DNA of 64,000 bases from contig JAGIAR010000008.1 in assembly GCA_017744735.1 (NCBI GenBank), positions 62,001-126,000 of the forward strand. Reading direction: 5' to 3'. The position numbers were made by a program, and so were the translations under genes. Numbering within the stretch: position 1 is the stretch's first letter; each line of letters starts with the position of its first letter. Positions 28,292 through 34,718 of the stretch are shown here, one piece after another. The DNA comes from Novosphingobium sp. GTDB taxonomy: Bacteria; Pseudomonadota; Alphaproteobacteria; Sphingomonadales; Sphingomonadaceae. The notes under the pieces were generated by a model, which saw nothing but the letters and a program-made list of their open reading frames with translations, made no database searches and was not told where the DNA came from.

Positions 28292-28816
28292 ATGGCGCTT
28301 ATGAAGAAGCTGATTGCAGCGGGATTGCTTGCGGCACTTGCGTTTGCCGCCCCGCTGGCCGCACGGCAGACCGATGCGCCGCCGCAGGCGGACAAGGCTG
28401 CACCGCAGGCCGATATTCCGGATCCGACCAATTTCTCCCCGCTGCCCGATGCGCCCAAGCCGGCCCAGGTGGTGGGACCGCAGGCCTATGGCCCCGCGCC
28501 GCCGCCGAAGAAATGCACCCCCACCGATCCGAAGCGGCCGGGCGAAATCGTGGTCTGTGGAGCCAAGGACGATTCGCAATACCGCGTCAAATCGACCGCC
28601 GAGCTCGACCCGGATTCGAAACAGGCCACCGACGATGGCCGGCCGCACGCGCCCGACTTCGCCACCTCGTGCAAGAAGAACCCCGGCGGCGCCTGCCTCC
28701 ACTTCGGCAACACGCCCGAACCTGCCTATATGATCGACTTCAAGGAGCTGCCCGATACGCCCGAAGGCTCGGACGCGGATCTGATCGCCAAGGGCGAGAA
28801 GAAAGGCGGCGGCTGA
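28292..28816 (+). CDS. secreted protein of unknown function with GEIVVCG motif
   Basis: A 174-residue protein with an N-terminal signal peptide (start ATG 28292; an ATG three codons later, MKKLIAAGLLAALAFAAPLAA, is equally good). The mature N-terminus is proline- and alanine-rich. Two pairs of cysteines (KKCTPT/VVCGAK and TSCKKN/GACLHF) suggest disulfides. A P-G-E-I-V-V-C-G motif is common in small secreted sphingomonad proteins of unknown role. It is flanked by glpX and hom on the opposite strand, and its end faces the hom stop. Confidence 0.72.
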   Translation: MALMKKLIAAGLLAALAFAAPLAARQTDAPPQADKAAPQADIPDPTNFSPLPDAPKPAQVVGPQAYGPAPPPKKCTPTDPKRPGEIVVCGAKDDSQYRVKSTAELDPDSKQATDDGRPHAPDFATSCKKNPGGACLHFGNTPEPAYMIDFKELPDTPEGSDADLIAKGEKKGGG

Positions 28817-28846
28817 ACCCGCCGGGCGCAGGGCCGGGCGCCGGTC

Positions 28847-30151
28847 CTAGAGCAGCTGCAGCACCAGCGGCGGCTCCACCAGGCTGGACGAGCCTTCGAG
28901 CAGCTCGATCGCGCGATCGACATGCGCCTCGGGCCCTTCATGGGTGACGATCGACACCATCACCGCGCCGCCCTCTTCGGCGCGGCCCTTCTGGATCATG
29001 CTCTCGATGGAAACCCCCGCGTCGCGCATCGCGGCGGTGATTTCGGCCAGCACGCCCGGACGATCCGCGACCATGAACCGGAGATAGTCGCGTGCGATCC
29101 TGTGCCCGGCATCGGCGCGCGCCATCGGCGTGAGCTGCGCGGCCGGCACCGAGAACGGCAGGCCAACATCCCCCCGGGCGATGTCGATCAGATCGGCGAC
29201 CACCGCGCTCGCGGTCGGCCCGGTGCCCGCGCCCGCGCCCTGGAACAGCAGCCGGCCCGAATAATTGCCTTCGGCGACCACCGCGTTGGTCGCCCCGTCG
29301 ACCCGCGCCAGCGGATGGCTGTGCGGCACCAGATAGGGACATACGCGCTGGAACAGCGTCGGCGCGCCGTTCGCACCGGTCTCTGTGTCGGCGATGCCGA
29401 TCAGGCGGATGACGAAGCCGAGCGCGGCGGCCTGCTCGATGTCGGCGGCACGCAGGCGGGAAATGCCCTCGGTTTCGACCGAAGGGAAATCGACCTGCGC
29501 GCCGAAGGCTATCGCAGCGAGGATCGAGAGCTTGTGCGCGGCGTCGATGCCCTCGACGTCGAAGGTCGGGTCGGCTTCGGCATAGCCGAGCTCCTGCGCT
29601 TCCTTCAGCACTTCGCCGAAGTCGCGCCCGGTGCTCTCCATCGTCGAGAGGATGTAGTTGCAGGTGCCGTTGAGAATTCCGTAGACGCGCTCGATCGCAT
29701 TGGCGGCAGTGCCTTCGCGCAAGCCCTTGATAACCGGGATGCCGCCTGCGACCGCCGCCTCGAACTTGAGCGCGACGCCCGCGGCCTCCGCCATCCCGGC
29801 AAGCTCGAGCCCGTGGTGCGCGATCATCGCCTTGTTCGCGGTGACGAGCGCCTTGTTCGCCCCCAGCGCGTTGCGCGCCAGCGTCAGCGCCGGACCGTCC
29901 GAGCCGCCGACCAGTTCGACGACCACATCGACATCCGCGCGCGCGGCCATCGCGGTCATGTCGTCTTCCCAGGCGTAAGGCGACAAGTCCACACCGCGGT
30001 CCTTGTTGCGTTCGCGCGCGCTGACGGCGACGACCTGCAACGGGCGCCCCGCGCGGCCCGCGATCAGCGCGCCATTGGCCTCGATCAGGCGGATCACGCC
30101 CGCGCCGACCGTGCCAAGCCCGGCAAGTGCGATACGGAGCGGTTCGGCCAT
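28847..30151 (-). CDS. hom: homoserine dehydrogenase
   Basis: NAD(P)-dependent enzyme of threonine and methionine synthesis, 434 residues. N-terminal Rossmann motif (ALAGLGTVGAGV), catalytic-domain block GILNGTCNYIL, then a C-terminal ACT domain (RFMVADRPGVLAEITAAMRDAGVS) that usually gives threonine feedback. The start may be ATG 30151 (MAEPLRIALAG). No aspartokinase fusion, and no thrB/thrC in view. The C-terminus ends 30 bases from the plus-strand secreted gene. Confidence 0.95.
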   Translation of the reverse strand: MAEPLRIALAGLGTVGAGVIRLIEANGALIAGRAGRPLQVVAVSARERNKDRGVDLSPYAWEDDMTAMAARADVDVVVELVGGSDGPALTLARNALGANKALVTANKAMIAHHGLELAGMAEAAGVALKFEAAVAGGIPVIKGLREGTAANAIERVYGILNGTCNYILSTMESTGRDFGEVLKEAQELGYAEADPTFDVEGIDAAHKLSILAAIAFGAQVDFPSVETEGISRLRAADIEQAAALGFVIRLIGIADTETGANGAPTLFQRVCPYLVPHSHPLARVDGATNAVVAEGNYSGRLLFQGAGAGTGPTASAVVADLIDIARGDVGLPFSVPAAQLTPMARADAGHRIARDYLRFMVADRPGVLAEITAAMRDAGVSIESMIQKGRAEEGGAVMVSIVTHEGPEAHVDRAIELLEGSSSLVEPPLVLQLL

Positions 30152-30261
30152 ACATCCCCCAAAGGGCCCGCCAGCGGGCGCGTCGAAAATCCGCCGCGCG
30201 TTAGGGCAGCCGCGGACGAAACGCCAGAGTCAGATTCGGGCCGGCGCCAAAAGGCTCGAAA

Positions 30262-31140
30262 TCAGAACTTGGGCGGTCCGCCGCGCGTGCGCGCGCAGCT
30301 GCCGAGCTGATCCAGCACATAGCGATAGTCGGTGGAGGCCAGCATCTTGTCCGACCCGCTGCCCGACAGGATGGCCCCCGGTGGAAGCTGACGCGGCAGG
30401 AAGCAGGCCAGCCGGTACCACTGCAGCGTATCCTTCTGCGGGGGCTGCGCGGACTGATCGACCAGTTCGCTCCACGAGACGCCCCATTCGGGGTCCATGT
30501 TCGGGCGGCGCACGACGTTGAGCGAGACCGGCGCATCGTTGGCGGTCTTGAGGAAGATCTGGGTTTCGGATTCGCCCGAAAGATTCCCGGCAACCGCGAG
30601 CGCGTCCCGTACTCCGGTCACCGCGGGCGGTCCGTCGGGCGCGGCCAGCTGGGTCAGCACGTCGCGCACCCGCTGGCCGATCTCGGGCTCGGCCAGCACG
30701 TAGGAATCCACGTCGACCAGCTGCAGGTCGCCCGGATGGCCCGCCACCGGGAGCGCGAACAGGATCAGCGAGGTCTTCTTGAGCCTGGGCGGCTTGCCGT
30801 TGGCGTCGAGCTTGAAGTCGGCCAGGAAGCGCAGCGCCTGTCCGATCGGTGCCTTGCCCGAAACCAGCGCCTGCGTGTCGGCTTCGACCAGCAGCCGCAC
30901 CCAGCCCTGCCGCAGGCCGGGCGACTGCTCGGGCGCGAGCGGACGGGTTTTGCGAATCTGCGCGGTAACGACCATTTTCGAGGAGTCGGCGAGATCGACC
31001 AGATCAGCGTAAGTGAGCTGCGCGGGCGGGATCGCGAGCGTCTCGTCCCTAGCCAGCACGGGGCCCGCGAGCAGCGCCGCCAAGGCTGCTGCGGCCAGCG
31101 GCTTGCTCCAATGCCGGGGCTGAATTTCACTCAATTTCAT
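30262..31140 (-). CDS. secreted protein of unknown function
   Basis: A 292-residue protein with a signal peptide from ATG 31138-31140 (MKLSEIQPRHW..., hydrophobic AAAALAALLAGPVLA, cleavage near V-L-A). An upstream in-frame extension exists but GAGAGAAGCAC before this ATG is a good ribosome site. The mature protein has no recognised domain; the pattern AQLTYADLVDLADSSKMVVTAQ and a C-terminal SCARTRGGPP are notable. It lies divergently to tonB across a 324-base region, so it may share promoter elements with it. Confidence 0.72.
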   Translation of the reverse strand: MKLSEIQPRHWSKPLAAAALAALLAGPVLARDETLAIPPAQLTYADLVDLADSSKMVVTAQIRKTRPLAPEQSPGLRQGWVRLLVEADTQALVSGKAPIGQALRFLADFKLDANGKPPRLKKTSLILFALPVAGHPGDLQLVDVDSYVLAEPEIGQRVRDVLTQLAAPDGPPAVTGVRDALAVAGNLSGESETQIFLKTANDAPVSLNVVRRPNMDPEWGVSWSELVDQSAQPPQKDTLQWYRLACFLPRQLPPGAILSGSGSDKMLASTDYRYVLDQLGSCARTRGGPPKF

Positions 31141-31464
31141 GTGCTTCTCTCGCGTCGCCAATATTGGCGGGGACGGTCGTTCCTGCATCCTTAAACGCCA
31201 CCATCCAAGGCAGGAAGTGCTGAATCGAGGCTTAACCGATAAAGCGATTGCCCCACTTCCGCATCGTCGCTAAGAACCCGCCGAAACCGGAACTTTAAAA
31301 CAAAAAACTGCGTTCCGGCACGAGACCCAACCGGGTCATTCGAATTCCCCGGTGGGTTTTCGGCATGGCCGACAGGGTGGATGATCGTTAGCGTGGCCTG
31401 TCGGGGAGATTCCCCGGCAGGTGGAGCCCGCGTTTGCGGGTGGGAAATGGAGTGAAGCGACTGA
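31141..31464. other. 324-base divergent intergenic region before tonB
   Basis: No gene is seen. It holds a GGAAC-N17-CGTT element (31289-31314) and three successive stem-loops: ACCCaACCGGG/CCCGGT-GGGT followed by TTTT (31325-31360), CCTGTCGGGGA/TCCCCGGCAGG (31397-31421) and CCCGC/GCGGG (31427-31440), all in the leader of tonB. The last hairpin ends 24 bases before the tonB start. Confidence 0.6.
31289..31314 (+). promoter_or_regulatory. candidate stress-sigma (EcfG-type) promoter upstream of tonB
   Basis: GGAAC, 17 bases, CGTT is an exact match to the EcfG consensus in an AT-rich spacer, giving a leader of about 140 bases to tonB. The reverse strand reads GGAAC-N17-AGTT, nearly the same, because of the symmetric GTTCC end, so a weaker divergent promoter towards 31140 is possible. 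Assignment is by sequence match only. Confidence 0.45.
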
Positions 31465-32121
31465 ATGGCCTACGCTGACCAGCAAATGAGCGGCAACAAG
31501 ATTGTCGCTATCGTCATTGTCGGACTGATCCATCTGGCCGTTGGCTATGCTCTGGTGACCGGTCTGGCGTATTCGGCGATGAAAAAGGCGATCGAACGCG
31601 TGACGACCGTCAACATCGAAGAGCCGAAGCCCGAGGAATCGAAGCCGCCGCCGCCGCCGGACACCAAGGAGCCGCCGCCGCCGCCGATCGTGGCCCCGCC
31701 GCCGCCGATCAACATCAGCGTCGCGCCGCCCCCGGTGACCACTGTGGCTGTCCCGCCGCCGCCGGCGCCGGTGATCCCGATCGCGCGCCCCGCTCCGCCG
31801 GCTCCGCCGGCTCCGCGGGTCTCGCATGCCCGCGGCGTGCAGCCCAAGGGCCAGGCCCGCTGGGCCGCCCGCATCCAGGAGAACTATCCGTCGCGTGCGG
31901 TCCGTTCCGGCACCGAAGGCACCGTGGGTGTCTCGGTTACGGTCGGTCCCAACGGCAAGGTTTCGGCCTGCTCCGTTTCGAGCTCGAGCGGCTCGGACGT
32001 GCTGGACGAAGCGGCTTGCGACGGCATGCGCCGTTATGCGCAGTTCGATCCCGCGCTGGACGAAGACGGCAACCCCACCTCGGCGAGCTGGGGAACCCGC
32101 ATCGTCTATCGCCTGAACTAG
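31465..32121 (+). CDS. tonB: TonB energy-transducing protein
   Basis: A 218-residue periplasm-spanning protein that couples the proton motive force to outer-membrane receptors. One N-terminal membrane helix (about residues 12-34, IVAIVIVGLIHLAVGYAL, with the conserved His), a proline-rich spacer (about 54-118, PPPPP and APPAP runs), and a C-terminal TonB domain (ENYPSRAVRSGTEGTVGVSVTV, Y-A-Q-F-D-P). Cysteines C-S-V and A-A-C-D lie in that domain. First gene of tonB-exbB-exbD-exbD. A perfect 12-bp hairpin follows it, which may lower or stabilise read-through to exbB. Confidence 0.93.
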   Translation: MAYADQQMSGNKIVAIVIVGLIHLAVGYALVTGLAYSAMKKAIERVTTVNIEEPKPEESKPPPPPDTKEPPPPPIVAPPPPINISVAPPPVTTVAVPPPPAPVIPIARPAPPAPPAPRVSHARGVQPKGQARWAARIQENYPSRAVRSGTEGTVGVSVTVGPNGKVSACSVSSSSGSDVLDEAACDGMRRYAQFDPALDEDGNPTSASWGTRIVYRLN

Positions 32122-32128
32122 GTTATTC

Positions 32129-32168
32129 CGCGACGCGGGGGACCGGCCGAGCGCCTCCCCGCGTCGCG
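32129..32168 (+). repeat. perfect 12-bp stem-loop between tonB and exbB
   Basis: CGCGACGCGGGG and CCCCGCGTCGCG around a 16-base loop, starting 7 bases after the tonB stop and followed by ATCTTTCTG. It could act as a partial terminator or an mRNA processing or stabilising element. Confidence 0.6.
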
Positions 32169-32209
32169 ATCTTTCTGATCCATCGATTTCTTTAGAGAGG
32201 ACTACCCGC

Positions 32210-32983
32210 ATGCTTACCCAATTCCTGGCTGCAGCTACCGAGGCAGCCCCCGTCAATCACTTCGGCTTCCTGGAAGCGCTCCAGCAGGGCGGCGTGATTG
32301 CCTACTCGATCTTCACCGTGCTGGTGATCATGTCGGTCGGCTCGTTCTACATCCTGATCACCAAGCTGCTCGACCAGCGCAAGATCTTCAGCGAACTGAA
32401 GGAAGTCAGCACCAAGTTCTGGCAGGCTCCGACCATCAAGGACGGCGCTGCCAAGCTCGACAAGAACGGCGCCTGGCGCCAGCTGGTCGAAGACGGTCTG
32501 GCCGCCGAAGACCAGCACAGCAAGCTGACCGACAGCCTCGAAGCCCATGACTGGCTGCACGGTTCGCTCGCCCGTTCGGAAGCGACGATCAACTCGAAGC
32601 TCGCTTCGGGCCTGCCGTTCCTCGCCACCGTCGGCGCGACCGCTCCGTTCGTCGGTCTGCTCGGTACCGTTATCGGCATCTACCGCGCGCTGATCGCGAT
32701 CGGCCTCGCCGGTTCGGCCTCGATCGACAAGGTCGCGGGTCCGGTCGGTGAAGCGCTGATCATGACCGCCATCGGTCTGCTCGTCGCGGTTCCCGCGGTG
32801 CTCGCCTACAACTGGCTGCAGGCGCGCAACAAGCGCATCGGCGAACTGCTGAGCGCCTTCTCGACCGACATCCTCGCGAACATCACCTCGAAGGGTGCCG
32901 TGAAGCCGAAGATCATCACGAACCCGGCCAAGGGTGCTCCGGCCCGGCCGGCTACCCCGGCGGCTGCGGCTCCGAAGGCCTGA
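32210..32983 (+). CDS. exbB: ExbB proton-channel subunit (MotA/TolQ/ExbB family)
   Basis: 257-residue inner-membrane subunit that forms the pentamer around ExbD. Three hydrophobic segments at about 28-50, 135-165 and 178-202, the second with the conserved T-x-G-A-T-A-P-F-V-G-L-L-G-T-V-x-G motif. A long cytosolic loop lies between helices 1 and 2, and an Ala/Pro tail ends the protein. AGAGAGGAC before the ATG at 32210 is a good ribosome site. It is flanked by hairpins on both sides, which may set its level relative to TonB and ExbD. Confidence 0.93.
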   Translation: MLTQFLAAATEAAPVNHFGFLEALQQGGVIAYSIFTVLVIMSVGSFYILITKLLDQRKIFSELKEVSTKFWQAPTIKDGAAKLDKNGAWRQLVEDGLAAEDQHSKLTDSLEAHDWLHGSLARSEATINSKLASGLPFLATVGATAPFVGLLGTVIGIYRALIAIGLAGSASIDKVAGPVGEALIMTAIGLLVAVPAVLAYNWLQARNKRIGELLSAFSTDILANITSKGAVKPKIITNPAKGAPARPATPAAAAPKA

Positions 32984-33002
32984 GGCCGAGCCTTAGCTCA
33001 CG

Positions 33003-33039
33003 GTGGGGCGGGCTCCGGCATGCGGGCCGCCCGCCCCAC
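33003..33039 (+). repeat. perfect 11-bp stem-loop between exbB and exbD
   Basis: GTGGGGCGGGC and GCCCGCCCCAC around a 15-base loop, about 20 bases after the exbB stop. No T-run follows, so it is more likely an mRNA-stabilising or processing structure than a full terminator. Confidence 0.55.
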
Positions 33040-33072
33040 TCGCTAGACGAAGTTCGAGAGTAGGATAGTACA

Positions 33073-33609
33073 ATGGCCATTTCGACAGGCGGTGGCGGCC
33101 AAGACAGGCCGATGTCCGACATCAACACCACGCCTCTGGTGGACGTGATGCTGGTGCTCCTGATCATCTTCCTCATCGCAGTTCCGGTCACCTTGCAGAC
33201 GATCGCCAAGCTGAAGATTCCGGTGTTCGAATCCACCGAATCGAAGGACAAGGTCGAGAACCTGCTGCTGACGGTCAGCACGACCGACGACGCGGGGCGC
33301 AGCGCCGGCCAGCCGGGATATCAGGGCGCTTCGCGCTCCGGGGAATGCCGGATCTACTTCAACAACATCACGCCGGTCACGTCGCAGGAACTCTACGACA
33401 AGGCGTTTGCGCGCCTGAAGACCATCGTCGATGCTGCTGGCGGGATCGATGCAATCCGTACCGATCCGGACAAGATTCCGCAGGTGAACATCCGCGGCGA
33501 CGTCAACGCGCCGTGGCGCTGCGTTGCCGGCACGATCTACAACATCCAGGCGGCCGGTTATCCGACCGTCGGCTTCATCTCGAACAAGGTCGATCCCAGC
33601 GGGGATTGA
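33073..33609 (+). CDS. exbD: ExbD (first copy)
   Basis: 178-residue single-pass protein of the ExbB/ExbD/TonB system. The proton-carrying aspartate is Asp24 in [13 protein letters not shown], at the start of the membrane helix (about 20-42). The periplasmic domain is longer than that of the two other ExbDs here, with an insert around [11 protein letters not shown] and two cysteines (G-E-C-R, P-W-R-C-V) that might form a disulfide. The start is ATG 33073. A 32-base gap separates it from the second exbD. Two different ExbDs per cluster is a known arrangement in several Gram-negative groups. Confidence 0.92.
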   Translation: MAISTGGGGQDRPMSDINTTPLVDVMLVLLIIFLIAVPVTLQTIAKLKIPVFESTESKDKVENLLLTVSTTDDAGRSAGQPGYQGASRSGECRIYFNNITPVTSQELYDKAFARLKTIVDAAGGIDAIRTDPDKIPQVNIRGDVNAPWRCVAGTIYNIQAAGYPTVGFISNKVDPSGD

Positions 33610-33641
33610 TCGGGTTGCGAGAGGACAAGGAGTAATTCCCC

Positions 33642-34109
33642 ATGGCAATGTCAGGCGGCAAAGACGATGGCTCGCCGATGATGGAGATGAACACGACGCC
33701 GTTGATCGACGTCATGCTCGTGCTCCTCATCATGCTCATCTTCACGATCCCGGTCGCGACCCACTCGGTCAACATCGATCTGCCGAGCCCCACCCCCCCG
33801 AATACACCGCCGCCGCCGGTCGACCCGATCAAGAACAAGATCGTGCTCACCCCGCAGAATGTCATTCTGTGGAACGGCGCGCCGATCAGCGGGGCCGGGC
33901 TCCAGTCGAACCTCGCTCAGTCGCTGACCTTCGCGGTCGAGCCCGAGCTGCAGTTCGAACCCGATCCGCAAGCGCCTTACCAGCTCTCGGCGCAGGTGCT
34001 GAATATGATCAAGCAGTCCAAGGTCACCAAGTTCGGCTTCGTCGGCAACGAGAAGTACCGGACCTTCGACAAGGACCGCAGCGGTGTGAACCCGACCAAG
34101 CCGGGCTGA
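33642..34109 (+). CDS. exbD: ExbD (second copy)
   Basis: 155-residue ExbD with the key Asp23 in [15 protein letters not shown]. Its periplasmic domain closely matches the third ExbD at 34274-34714 (KIVLT, ILWNG, EPELQFEP, KFGFVGNE), so those two are a duplication, whereas the first copy is more distant. A strong terminator follows at 34154-34183, ending the tonB operon. Confidence 0.92.
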   Translation: MAMSGGKDDGSPMMEMNTTPLIDVMLVLLIMLIFTIPVATHSVNIDLPSPTPPNTPPPPVDPIKNKIVLTPQNVILWNGAPISGAGLQSNLAQSLTFAVEPELQFEPDPQAPYQLSAQVLNMIKQSKVTKFGFVGNEKYRTFDKDRSGVNPTKPG

Positions 34110-34153
34110 TCCGGTTCGGAAATACGGGCGGTGCGATGCACGGCCCGGCGGAG

Positions 34154-34183
34154 AAGGGGCGGATTTTCCGCCCCTTTTTCTTT
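34154..34183 (+). terminator. terminator of the tonB-exbB-exbD-exbD operon
   Basis: GGGGCGGA and TCCGCCCC (plus AA/TT ends) with a 3-base loop, followed by TTTTTCTTT. About 45 bases after the second exbD stop. Confidence 0.88.
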
Positions 34184-34228
34184 GCCCGCGCAGCGACTGC
34201 CCGGCACTTGCCTTCGATGGTCAATTGT

Positions 34229-34242
34229 GATGTTATATCATC
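34229..34242 (+). promoter_or_regulatory. AT-rich palindrome upstream of the third exbD
   Basis: GATG-T-TATA-T-CATC, symmetric at 12 of 14 positions, 31 bases before the ATG. The half-site TGTTATA resembles Fur/Zur-type metal-regulator operators. The regulator is unknown, so this is a guess from base pattern and gene function. Confidence 0.4.
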
Positions 34243-34273
34243 CTAATCTGCAAAATGGTTTGGGAGAACCGTC

Positions 34274-34714
34274 ATGGCATTTGCATCCGCGAACGATCGT
34301 GCCCGCCTGCCGATCGCCGAAATCAACACCACCCCGCTGATCGACGTGATGCTGGTGCTGCTGATCATGCTGATCTTCACCATTCCGATCGCGACCCATT
34401 CGCTCGATTTCGACCTTCCGCAGCGCCAGGCCGCGCAGCCGCTCCCGCCAATCCGCCACGACAGCAACAAGATCGTACTGACGGCCGGTGGCACGATCCT
34501 CTGGAACGGCAATCCGATCACGATGCCTCAGCTCGACGCCGAACTCGCCGATCTGACGGCGACCCGGCCCGAGCCCGAACTCCAGTTCGAACCGGCCGCC
34601 CAGGCGAGCTACGATCTTTCCGCCCATGTGCTGCGCACGATCAAGCTCTCCGGAGCCACGCGTTTCGGCTTTGTCGGGAACGAGCGCTACGGCAGCTTCG
34701 GCAAGCAGCTCTAG
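34274..34714 (+). CDS. exbD: ExbD (third, separately controlled copy)
   Basis: 146-residue ExbD paralogue with Asp24 in the [15 protein letters not shown] helix start. It shares its periplasmic domain with the second copy. It lies behind the operon terminator and has its own AT-rich upstream region with a palindrome, so expression is likely independent of the main cluster. ATG at 34274 preceded by GGGAGAA. No ExbB or TonB accompanies it, so it must use the ExbB at 32210 or a distant one. Its end is 4 bases from the convergent helicase stop. Confidence 0.9.
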   Translation: MAFASANDRARLPIAEINTTPLIDVMLVLLIMLIFTIPIATHSLDFDLPQRQAAQPLPPIRHDSNKIVLTAGGTILWNGNPITMPQLDAELADLTATRPEPELQFEPAAQASYDLSAHVLRTIKLSGATRFGFVGNERYGSFGKQL

Positions 34715-34718
34715 CCCC

